Source: an uncultured Pelagibacteraceae bacterium
GTDB taxonomy: Bacteria; Pseudomonadota; Alphaproteobacteria; Pelagibacterales; Pelagibacteraceae
Assembly (NCBI GenBank): GCA_902635845.1
Contig: CACPPK010000014.1
Coordinates: forward strand, 1 to 35,140
DNA length: 35,140 bases
Direction: 5' to 3'
Shown: piece after piece, positions 28,453 through 35,140 of the stretch
Numbering within the stretch: the first letter of the stretch is position 1
How the letters are laid out: each line of letters opens with the position of its first letter
Translations under genes and position numbers: made by a program
Notes under the pieces: model-generated
Databases searched by the model: none
What the model was told of the DNA's origin: nothing
What the model saw: the letters and a program-made list of their open reading frames with translations, nothing else

Positions 28453-31121
28453 TGAAAACACTTATATTAAACTTCAATTCTAAGGATACAAAAAAAATTA
28501 AAAATCCTAAAAATCTTTTGGGAGGAAAAGGTGCTAACCTTTCTGAAATGGGAAGAATGGGTCTTCCAGTGCCTCCCGGATTTACAATATCAACAAAAGT
28601 TTGTGAAATTTTTTATAAGGATAAAAAAAAATTGAATAAAAATTTAATTTCTCAAATTAAAAAAGAATTAAAACTAATTGAAAAGGATGTTTCTAAAAAA
28701 TTTGGAGATTTAAAAAATCCACTTTTGTTGTCTGTACGTTCTGGTGCCAGAGTATCAATGCCAGGTATGATGGATACTATTCTAAATCTGGGTCTAAACG
28801 ATAAAACAGTTAAAGCTTTAGCAATTAAAACTTCAAATGGAAGATTTGCTAAAGACAGTTATAGAAGATTTATACAAATGTACGGTAATGTGGTAATGGG
28901 TGTTGAAGGTTATCATTTTGAAGAATTAATTGAAAATTATAAACTTACAAAAGGTGTTTTATTAGATACAGATTTAGATGAAAGTGATTGGGATGGATTA
29001 ATTAAAGACTTTAAAAGAACAGTAAGAGAAAAAGCCAAAAAAGATTTTCCGCAAGATGTCTATGATCAATTGCTAGGAGCAATTAGTGCTGTATTTTTAT
29101 CGTGGGAAAGCAATAGAGCAAAAGTTTATAGAAAAATAAATCAAATTCCATCCGAGTGGGGAACTGCAGTAAATGTTCAATCAATGGTGTTTGGAAATAT
29201 GGGTGATGATTGTGCAACTGGAGTTGTGTTTACAAGAAATCCATCAGATGGATTAAATGAAATTTATGGTGAGTATTTAATTAATGCACAAGGTGAAGAT
29301 GTTGTGGCAGGCACAAGGACTCCTCAATACATCACGAAAAAAGCTAGACAAGACGCTAAAGTAAAAGAATTATCAATGGAAGAGTCTATGCCTAAAGTCT
29401 TTAAAGAACTTAAAAAAATTTTGAAAAAATTAGAGATGCATTACAAGGATATGCAAGACGTAGAGTTTACAGTCGAAAGTAATAAGCTGTGGATGCTCCA
29501 AACAAGATCAGGAAAAAGAACGGCAAAATCTGCAGTCAAAATTGCAGTTGATATGGTTAAAGAAAAATTAATTTCTAAAAAAGAAGCTGTGTTAAGAGTT
29601 GATCCAAATTCTTTAGATACACTTTTGCACCCTACTTTGAATGAGAAAAGCTCAATTAATGTAATAGCAAATGGATTACCAGCATCACCAGGTGCAGCCA
29701 GTGGTAAAGTTGTATTTACATCAGAAGAGGCTGAAAGACTAACTGCGATGATGCAAGATACAATTTTGGTAAGAGTAGAGACATCACCAGAAGATATACA
29801 AGGGATGCATGCTGCTAAAGGAATTTTGACAGCTAGAGGAGGAATGACAAGCCATGCAGCGGTTGTAGCCAGAGGTATGGGCAGACCATGTGTATCAGGA
29901 TCAAGTGAAATTGATATAAACTATGAAAATAAATCTTTTAAAACTTCTACAATGGAAATTAATGAAGGGGATGTAATTACTATAGATGGTTCAACTGGAA
30001 GAATTATTGCCGGAGGTGTTTCAACTGTGAAGCCAGAAATATCTGGTGATTTTTCAAAATTAATGTCTTGGGCTGATAATTTTAGGAAACTGAAAGTAAG
30101 AACAAATTCAGAGACACCAAAAGATACTAAAACTGCGAAAGATTTCGGAGCAGAGGGTATTGGACTATGCAGAACTGAACATATGTTTTTTGATGAAGAA
30201 AGAATTTTGTCTGTAAGAGAAATGATATTATCTAAAACAAAAGAAGACAGATCAATAGCATTGCAGAAACTGTTACCTCATCAAAGAGAAGATTTTATAG
30301 ATATTTTTAAAATTATGAGTGGATTACCAGTTACAGTAAGATTGTTGGACCCACCATTACATGAGTTTTTACCACGTACAGAAAAGGAAATTAATGAGGT
30401 TGCTAATATAGTTAATCTTCCAGTTAAAGAGGTTGAGTCAAGAATTGAAGAGCTCTATGAGCAAAATCCTATGTTAGGTCATAGAGGCTGTCGTCTAGGA
30501 ATATCTTTTCCTGAAATTTATGAGATGCAATGTAAAGCAATATTTGAAGCTTTAGCATACCTTAAAAAAAGTAAAATTAAGTCTGCATTTCCTGAAATAA
30601 TGATACCTTTGGTATCTACAGAGGCTGAGATAAAAATAATGAAAGATTTAGTGATTAGCACTGCTAGCCAAGTTCAACAAGAACATAAATTGAAAATAGA
30701 ATTTTTAGTTGGTACGATGATTGAATTACCAAGAGCAGCATTAAAAGCGAGAGAGATTGCTAAGCATGCAGAATTCTTCAGCTTTGGAACAAATGATTTA
30801 ACTCAAACAACATTTGGTATTAGTAGAGATGATAGTGGTAAATTTTTAAATGATTATTTGGAAAACAAAATATTTTCTGTTGATCCTTTTATTTCAATTG
30901 ATGAAGGAGTTTCAGATTTAGTTCAAATAGCGGTAGAAAAAGGACGAAAACAAAATAAAAAACTTAAATTAGGTATTTGTGGGGAGCACGGAGGAGATCC
31001 TAATAGTATATCTTTTTGCTCTAAAGTAGGATTGAATTATGTTTCTTGCTCACCATATAGGGTCCCAGTTGCCAGGTTAGCTGCTGCTCAAGCCGAACTT
31101 AAAAAAAAACAAATTAATTAG
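28452..31121 (+). CDS. ppdK: Pyruvate, phosphate dikinase
   Basis: Interconverts pyruvate, ATP and phosphate with PEP, AMP and diphosphate. The 889 residues cover all domains. The nucleotide-grasp domain has LLGGKGANLSEMGRMGLPVPPGFTIS (22-47) and SVRSGARVSMPGMMDTILNLG. The swivelling phosphohistidine domain has His468 in GGMTSHAAVVARGMGRPCVSG. The C-terminal PEP/pyruvate barrel has GIGLCRTEHMFF, FGTNDLTQTTFGISRDD and GICGEHGGDP. It is translationally coupled to glyS, an arrangement known from other alphaproteobacteria. The last codons (Lys-Lys-Lys-Gln-Ile-Asn) and the TAG stop abut the 3' end of the convergent tmRNA gene. Confidence 0.97.
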   Translation: MKTLILNFNSKDTKKIKNPKNLLGGKGANLSEMGRMGLPVPPGFTISTKVCEIFYKDKKKLNKNLISQIKKELKLIEKDVSKKFGDLKNPLLLSVRSGARVSMPGMMDTILNLGLNDKTVKALAIKTSNGRFAKDSYRRFIQMYGNVVMGVEGYHFEELIENYKLTKGVLLDTDLDESDWDGLIKDFKRTVREKAKKDFPQDVYDQLLGAISAVFLSWESNRAKVYRKINQIPSEWGTAVNVQSMVFGNMGDDCATGVVFTRNPSDGLNEIYGEYLINAQGEDVVAGTRTPQYITKKARQDAKVKELSMEESMPKVFKELKKILKKLEMHYKDMQDVEFTVESNKLWMLQTRSGKRTAKSAVKIAVDMVKEKLISKKEAVLRVDPNSLDTLLHPTLNEKSSINVIANGLPASPGAASGKVVFTSEEAERLTAMMQDTILVRVETSPEDIQGMHAAKGILTARGGMTSHAAVVARGMGRPCVSGSSEIDINYENKSFKTSTMEINEGDVITIDGSTGRIIAGGVSTVKPEISGDFSKLMSWADNFRKLKVRTNSETPKDTKTAKDFGAEGIGLCRTEHMFFDEERILSVREMILSKTKEDRSIALQKLLPHQREDFIDIFKIMSGLPVTVRLLDPPLHEFLPRTEKEINEVANIVNLPVKEVESRIEELYEQNPMLGHRGCRLGISFPEIYEMQCKAIFEALAYLKKSKIKSAFPEIMIPLVSTEAEIKIMKDLVISTASQVQQEHKLKIEFLVGTMIELPRAALKAREIAKHAEFFSFGTNDLTQTTFGISRDDSGKFLNDYLENKIFSVDPFISIDEGVSDLVQIAVEKGRKQNKKLKLGICGEHGGDPNSISFCSKVGLNYVSCSPYRVPVARLAAAQAELKKKQIN

Positions 31122-31378
31122 GGGCGTTCTGTTGCCAGGTGCCCCAGACCCCGTTTGCATAATTAACAAAGTTAATTAGGCAGCAAGTGCGTAACTTTCG
31201 TTAGCAATTATAAATTAGCCCGTTACGGTGGAACAATCCCGAACGAAAGAATAGCCTTTAGTCACCCGTCGAATCTTGTTCACCCCCATAAGTTGTAATG
31301 GTGGAGGTGGTGGGTACTGCCCCCACGTCCGCGATGGTTATTACGAAATTCGTTTATCGTCGTAGTTGGAAAACCAAC
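31121..31378 (-). ncRNA. ssrA: Circularly permuted two-piece tmRNA
   Basis: Trans-translation RNA that rescues stalled ribosomes. On the minus strand the acceptor piece comes first (about 31378 to 31299) and ends CACCTCC-A-CCA. An 11-nt intervening segment (31298-31288) follows, and then the coding piece (31287 to about 31121), which begins GGGGGTG and contains the hallmark GATTCGACGGG. GGGGGTG pairs with CACCTCC (one G-U pair) to rebuild the acceptor stem. The coding-piece stretches GGCTATT and TTCGT pair with AATAACC and ACGAA of the acceptor piece to form the long helix 2. The T stem is GTGGG/CCCAC around the odd loop GGCAGTA. The coding piece ends in a GGGGC/GCCCC hairpin with the ACCTGGCAACAGAA segment typical of alphaproteobacterial tmRNA. 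Exact 5' and 3' ends are estimated. Confidence 0.93.
31176..31205 (-). other. tmRNA tag reading frame, ANESYALAA-stop
   Basis: Read on the minus strand from GCT at 31205 the frame is Ala-Asn-Glu-Ser-Tyr-Ala-Leu-Ala-Ala followed by TAA. The start (AN) and the YALAA end match the degradation-tag consensus recognised by ClpXP and similar proteases. This short peptide is the strongest single piece of evidence for the tmRNA and its strand. Confidence 0.95.
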
Positions 31379-31384
31379 ATTATT

Positions 31385-31412
31385 AATATAAAAGTAATTA
31401 CAACAGATTCAA
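31385..31412 (-). promoter_or_regulatory. Sigma-70 type promoter of ssrA
   Basis: On the minus strand TTGAAT (31412-31407), a 16-bp spacer and TATATT (31390-31385) lie directly upstream of the tmRNA acceptor piece. They predict a start near 31378, at the beginning of a small TTGG-TTTT-CCAA hairpin. The element lies in the leader of thyX, whose ATG is at 31421. Confidence 0.5.
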
Positions 31413-31420
31413 TAACAATC

Positions 31421-32368
31421 ATGAAATTAACCAAAGAACAACAAGAAGAAATAAAAAATCAACAATCTCAAAGCAATCAGACTAAGAGAGTTACTGCTCA
31501 TGAGCTTGAAAAAATCTTATATGAAGCAATCCCAGCTTTAGATCATGGATTTGTTAGAGTAGTTGATTACATGGGTGATGATACATCCATAGTGCAATCA
31601 GCTAGAGTATCATATGGAAAAGGAACAAAACAAGTTTCAACTGACAAAGGTTTAATTAAATATTTGATGAGGCATTGGCACAGCACTCCATTTGAAATGT
31701 GTGAAATCAAATATCATGTTAAGCTTCCAATATTTATTGCCAGACAGTGGATTAGACACAGAACTGCAAATGTAAATGAATATTCTGCAAGGTATTCAAT
31801 TCTAGATAAAGAATTTTATTTGCCATCACAAGAAAATTTAGCTGCTCAATCAACTAGTAATAGACAAGGAAGAGGAGATGTGTTGGAAGGAAAACAGGCA
31901 GAGGAAGTTTTAGAACTTTTAAAAAGTGATGCAGAGAGAACTTACGATAACTATGAGACTATGCTTAATGAGAGGTTTGATGGATCAACTATTGATGAAA
32001 ATAAAAAAGGTTTAGCAAGGGAACTTGCTAGAATGAATTTAACACTAAATACCTACACTCAGTGGTATTGGAAAACTGATTTATTAAATTTAATGAATTT
32101 TTTAAGACTAAGAGCTGATAGTCATGCTCAATATGAAATAAGAGTTTATGCTGATATAATGTTAGATACAGTAAAGAAATGGGTGCCCATAACTTATGAT
32201 GCTTTCATGGATTATAGAGTTGGTGGTACAGAGGTTTCTGCGAAAGGAAAAGTAATTATTCAGAAATTAATAAAAGGTGAAAAAATTACTATCGAAGACT
32301 CTGGTCTTTCGAAAAGAGAATGGAATGAATTGATGGATGCTTTTGATCTTAAAGATAAGTTAATTTGA
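31421..32368 (+). CDS. thyX: FAD-dependent thymidylate synthase ThyX
   Basis: Makes dTMP from dUMP with methylene-tetrahydrofolate and NADPH. The 315-residue protein carries the ThyX motif RHR-X7-S at residues 112-122 ([11 protein letters not shown]). It also has [23 protein letters not shown] before the motif and [32 protein letters not shown] after it. The open frame extends upstream to 31298, but those 41 codons are the antisense of the tmRNA, so the start is ATG 31421. No Shine-Dalgarno is evident (AATAACAATC precedes it). It lies 6 nt before the sxtJ-like gene and may head that transcript. Its own promoter must overlap ssrA, or it relies on readthrough from ppdK. Confidence 0.95.
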   Translation: MKLTKEQQEEIKNQQSQSNQTKRVTAHELEKILYEAIPALDHGFVRVVDYMGDDTSIVQSARVSYGKGTKQVSTDKGLIKYLMRHWHSTPFEMCEIKYHVKLPIFIARQWIRHRTANVNEYSARYSILDKEFYLPSQENLAAQSTSNRQGRGDVLEGKQAEEVLELLKSDAERTYDNYETMLNERFDGSTIDENKKGLARELARMNLTLNTYTQWYWKTDLLNLMNFLRLRADSHAQYEIRVYADIMLDTVKKWVPITYDAFMDYRVGGTEVSAKGKVIIQKLIKGEKITIEDSGLSKREWNELMDAFDLKDKLI

Positions 32369-32374
32369 TATTTT

Positions 32375-32761
32375 ATGACCAACAAAAGAAAATTACCTTC
32401 AAACAGAAACTTTGGAGTTATCTTTTTTTTAGTTTTCCTTCTTATAGCCTTATATCCTTTAACTTACGACGGTGAGATAACAAAATGGTCGATAGCAATA
32501 TCTTTAATTTTTTTAATTTTAGGTTTATTAAATTCAAAAATTCTTACTCCCTTAAATAATTTATGGTTTAAGTTTGGAATCATTTTAGGAAAAATAATTT
32601 CACCATTAATTATGAGTATAATATTTTTTTTGGTCGTAACTCCAATAGGATTACTGATGAGGGTTTTAGGAAAGGATTTATTAAATTTGAAATTTAACAA
32701 AAATAAATCCTATTGGATTAAAAAAAAAGGTCCAGAAAGCTTAATGAAAAATCAATTTTGA
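32375..32761 (+). CDS. SxtJ-family membrane protein
   Basis: Small inner-membrane protein of 128 residues with three predicted helices at about 14-30, 38-53 and 76-97 and a basic C-terminal tail. I recognise the SxtJ family pattern: NRNFG at the start, then LTPLNNLWFKFGIILGKIISPLIM, VVTPIGLLMRVLGKD and a final SYWIKKK. The family is named after a gene of unknown function in the saxitoxin cluster. It is found widely beside NodU/CmcH carbamoyltransferases, as here. No enzymatic residues are apparent; an anchoring or scaffolding role for the carbamoyltransferase is only a guess. The next gene starts one nt after its stop codon. Confidence 0.82.
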   Translation: MTNKRKLPSNRNFGVIFFLVFLLIALYPLTYDGEITKWSIAISLIFLILGLLNSKILTPLNNLWFKFGIILGKIISPLIMSIIFFLVVTPIGLLMRVLGKDLLNLKFNKNKSYWIKKKGPESLMKNQF

Positions 32762-32762
32762 T

Positions 32763-32912
32763 ATGAGTTTTATAAAAGAATTTTGGAAATTTTTAAGAGT
32801 AAGAAAAAAATATTGGCTACTACCAATTATCATTGTGCTTGTTTTATTCGGTGGATTAATTGTTTTGACTCAAGGTACAGCAGTAGCCCCATTCATTTAC
32901 ACTATTTTTTAA
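32763..32912 (+). CDS. DUF5989-family single-helix membrane protein (49 aa)
   Basis: A 49-residue protein, MSFIKEFWKFLRVRKKYW followed by a hydrophobic helix (about 19-35) and the tail TQGTAVAPFIYTIF. Its pattern of a basic FLxxRKKYWLLP amphipathic start, one membrane helix and a QGxAVAPFIYxxF end is that of DUF5989, a family of unknown function. It lies 1 nt after the sxtJ-like gene and 1 nt before the carbamoyltransferase, so all three are tightly coupled. Its size and position match sxtK of the saxitoxin cluster. It is short enough to be missed by automated gene calling. Confidence 0.85.
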   Translation: MSFIKEFWKFLRVRKKYWLLPIIIVLVLFGGLIVLTQGTAVAPFIYTIF

Positions 32913-32913
32913 A

Positions 32914-34749
32914 GTGAGTTCTATATTAGGAATATCTGCATTTTATCATGACAGTGCGGCATGTATTTTAATAGATGGAAAAATAGTTGCAGCAGCACAA
33001 GAAGAAAGATTTACAAGAAAAAAACATGACCCAAATTATCCACATAATGCAATTGAATTTGTTTTAAAATTCTCCAAATTAAATTTAAGCGACGTTGACC
33101 AAATAGTTTTTTTTGAAAAACCTTTTTTGAAATTTGAGAGATTGTTAGAAACTTACGTAGCTTTTGCACCAAAAGGTTTTCTTTCCTTTTCAAAAGCCAT
33201 GCCACTATGGATTAAAGAAAAACTTTTTCAAAAAAATCTTTTATTCAACAAACTTAAAGAACACGATAAAAATTATAAGTCTGATAGAAATATTTTTTTT
33301 TCAGACCATCATTTAAGCCATGCAGCAAGTGCTTTTTTCCCATCACCTTTTGATGAGGCGGTGATATTGACAGCTGATGGAGTAGGTGAATGGGCCACAA
33401 CCACAGTTGCAATTGGAAAAAAAAATAATTTACAAGTCAAAAAAGAAATTCATTTTCCACATTCGCTTGGACTTCTTTACTCTGCATTCACTTATTATAT
33501 AGGTTTTAAAGTAAACAGTGGTGAATACAAATTGATGGGTTTAGCCCCTTATGGAAACCCAATTTATGAAGACAAAGTAAAAATGCTGATTGATTTAAAA
33601 GATGATGGAACTTTTAGATTAGATCAAAAATATTTTAATTATGCAACTGGTCTCACAATGACAAATGAAAAATTTAATACTTTATTTGGTCAAAAACCTC
33701 GCAATCCAGTTAATGCAAAAATTACTCAATTTCATATGGATATTGCAGCATCAATTCAAAAGGTTACAGAAGAAATTATGATTAGTTTGGCAAAATCTAT
33801 TCGAGAAGAATATGGTATTAAAAATTTGTGTTTAGCTGGTGGGGTTGCATTAAATTGTGTTGCTAACGGTAAAATTCTTAAAGAAAAAATTTTTGATAAC
33901 ATTTGGATCCAACCTGCGGCTGGAGATGCGGGTGGTTCTTTAGGAGCAGCCTTGGCACTCTGGCACATTGATCAAGGAAATAAGAGATTGGTAAACTTTG
34001 ATGATGATATGAAAGGTTCTTATCTCGGAACCGAATTTAATCAAGATGAAATTGAAAACAAATTAAAGTCTTTGGGAGCTAATTATGAAATATTAGAGTA
34101 TGAAGAATTGATTGATAAAACAGCAAATCTTTTATCAAAAGGAAAAGCGATAGGTTGGTTCCAGGGCAGAATGGAATTTGGTCCGAGAGCTCTGGGTAAC
34201 AGGTCTATTTTAGGTGATCCAAGATCTGATAAAATGCAAAAAAATTTAAATTTAAAAGTAAAATACAGAGAAAGTTTTAGACCTTTTGCTCCTTCTATTC
34301 TTAGAGAAGATTTATCAGAATGGTTTGATATCAATATTGACAGTCCCTATATGTTGCTAGTTGCAAATATTAATATGAACAAAAAAATTGAGATGACAAA
34401 TGTTCAAAAAAAACTCTTCGGAATAGATAAATTAAATATAAAGAGATCTGAAATTCCAGCAGTTACTCATGTAGATTATTCAGCCAGGGTACAAACAGTT
34501 ACCAAAGAAACAAATAGTCGATATTACGATTTAATTTCAAAATTTAAAGAAAAAACTGGTTGCCCTGTATTAGTGAACACTTCATTTAATGTGAGAGGTG
34601 AGCCAATAGTTAATTCACCAATTGATGCTTATAAATGTTTTATGAGAACTGAATTAGATTATTTAGTTATAGGAAATTGTTTTTTAAAAAAAGAAAATCA
34701 AAACTCTAATTTAAAGAAAAATTATACAGAAAATTTTGAATTAGATTAA
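32914..34749 (+). CDS. NodU/CmcH-type O-carbamoyltransferase (GTG start)
   Basis: Transfers a carbamoyl group from carbamoyl phosphate, via carbamoyl-AMP, to a hydroxyl of a sugar or natural product. The 611 residues have the N-terminal Kae1-like ASKHA domain. It has GISAFYHDSAACIL (6-19), AAQEERFTRKKHD, the metal-binding FSDHHLSHAASAFFPSPF with HHLSH at 131-135, ADGVGEW and GGVALNCVANGKI. The C-terminal carbamoyltransferase domain has FQGRMEFGPRALGNRSILGDPR, RPFAPSI and CPVLVNTSFNVRGEPIVNSPIDA. It starts at GTG 32914, one nt after the DUF5989 gene. The acceptor is unknown; a surface glycan is plausible in a bacterium with no visible secondary-metabolite genes here. Its stop interlocks with that of mrp (TTAA, 34746-34749). 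Confidence 0.92.
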   Translation: MSSILGISAFYHDSAACILIDGKIVAAAQEERFTRKKHDPNYPHNAIEFVLKFSKLNLSDVDQIVFFEKPFLKFERLLETYVAFAPKGFLSFSKAMPLWIKEKLFQKNLLFNKLKEHDKNYKSDRNIFFSDHHLSHAASAFFPSPFDEAVILTADGVGEWATTTVAIGKKNNLQVKKEIHFPHSLGLLYSAFTYYIGFKVNSGEYKLMGLAPYGNPIYEDKVKMLIDLKDDGTFRLDQKYFNYATGLTMTNEKFNTLFGQKPRNPVNAKITQFHMDIAASIQKVTEEIMISLAKSIREEYGIKNLCLAGGVALNCVANGKILKEKIFDNIWIQPAAGDAGGSLGAALALWHIDQGNKRLVNFDDDMKGSYLGTEFNQDEIENKLKSLGANYEILEYEELIDKTANLLSKGKAIGWFQGRMEFGPRALGNRSILGDPRSDKMQKNLNLKVKYRESFRPFAPSILREDLSEWFDINIDSPYMLLVANINMNKKIEMTNVQKKLFGIDKLNIKRSEIPAVTHVDYSARVQTVTKETNSRYYDLISKFKEKTGCPVLVNTSFNVRGEPIVNSPIDAYKCFMRTELDYLVIGNCFLKKENQNSNLKKNYTENFELD

Positions 34750-35140
34750 AAATATTTAGATTTTATTTTTTCTGCAAAATCTAAATAAATTTTTGAAATT
34801 TCATGTTCAGGATCACTTTCAACGATTGGTTTTCCAATGTCTCCTAATTTCCCAACTTGGGGGCTTATTGGAATTTCTCCTAAAAATTCTTTTTGAAATT
34901 CATCTGCAGTTTTTTTAACCCCACCTTCACCAAATATTTTATATTTTTTTCCATCATCTCCAATAAAATAACTCATATTATCAATTAAACCTAAAATTTT
35001 TACTCCAAGTTTATCAAACATTTTAATCCCTCTCTTTACATCTAAAAGAGCTACCTCTTGAGGTGTGCTTACTATAATTGCACCATCCATCTTTATTTCT
35101 TGTGAAAATGTAAGTTGAGTGTCACCAGTTCCTGGTGGCA
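34746..35140 (-). CDS. mrp: Mrp/ApbC-family iron-sulphur carrier ATPase, 5' end outside window
   Basis: C-terminal part of a Mrp/NBP35-type P-loop ATPase that carries Fe-S clusters to apoproteins. The frame stays open to the right edge, reading PPGTGDTQLTFSQEIKMDGA (35138 down), a classic Mrp segment. STPQEVALLDVKRGIKMF, VKILGLIDNMSYF, FGEGGVKKTADEF, FLGEIPISPQVGKLGDIGKPIV and the tail DPEHEISKIYLDFAEKI follow. The ATG at 35090 is therefore internal. The usual CPxC cluster ligands of Mrp after NMS are not seen (YFIGDDGKKY instead), so this may be a variant that binds a cluster differently or only by dimer contacts elsewhere. The Walker A motif lies beyond the window. Confidence 0.9.
   Translation of the reverse strand, partial: PPGTGDTQLTFSQEIKMDGAIIVSTPQEVALLDVKRGIKMFDKLGVKILGLIDNMSYFIGDDGKKYKIFGEGGVKKTADEFQKEFLGEIPISPQVGKLGDIGKPIVESDPEHEISKIYLDFAEKIKSKYF

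Noticed and set aside
31298..31420. In-frame 41-codon extension of thyX
   Set aside because: It is the antisense of the tmRNA acceptor piece, has no similarity to ThyX, and a normal ThyX N-terminus begins at the ATG at 31421.

Overview
The window looks like a stretch of the chromosome of a streamlined, very AT-rich alphaproteobacterium, most likely SAR11 (Pelagibacterales). The reasons are the low GC content (roughly 30 percent by eye), the near absence of spacers, the alphaproteobacterial gene order (ymdB-yebC-ruvC-tol-pal-cpoB-tilS-ftsH-folP-glmM; sppA-glyQ-glyS-ppdK) and a circularly permuted two-piece tmRNA gene, which is typical of alphaproteobacteria. I see no insertion sequence, prophage, CRISPR array or integrase. 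This is core genome, with one less familiar cassette near the right end.

Left block (1-14331, all plus strand). A ymdB fragment is followed by yebC and a phage-type RuvC-like nuclease, then the Tol-Pal envelope system (tolQ, tolR, tolA, tolB, pal, cpoB), tilS, the membrane protease ftsH, folP, glmM, thiD and purA. The only textbook Rho-independent terminator I found lies between pal and cpoB. ruvA, ruvB and ybgC, which usually sit between ruvC and tolQ in relatives, are absent here. A possible heat-shock (sigma-32 type) promoter precedes ftsH, and the heat-shock sigma gene itself is in the window.

Middle block (14328-24594). A minus-strand run reads tsaC/sua5, ABC ATPase, ABC-2 permease, rluD-type pseudouridine synthase and rpoH. 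A tRNA-Arg(UCG) gene lies inside this run on the opposite strand. Next come a plus-strand xseB-ispA-dxs operon, aroC (minus), pdxH (plus) and a long-chain polyprenyl diphosphate synthase (minus). Isoprenoid supply (dxs, ispA, ispB-like) is a theme of this part.

Right block (24641-35140). From a good sigma-70 promoter, sppA-glyQ-glyS-ppdK run as a tightly overlapped operon. A permuted ssrA (tmRNA, tag ANESYALAA) lies convergent to ppdK and ends on its stop codon. thyX follows, then three closely packed genes for an SxtJ-family membrane protein, a 49-residue DUF5989 membrane protein and a NodU/CmcH-type carbamoyltransferase. The window ends in a minus-strand mrp/apbC gene cut by the edge.

Packing is extreme. 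Three convergent pairs share interlocked stop codons (TTAG or TTAA), several operon joints are TAATG, and three divergent spacers are only 20-33 bp. No stretch above 300 bp lacks a gene: the one apparent gap, 31122-31420, is filled by ssrA and its promoter.
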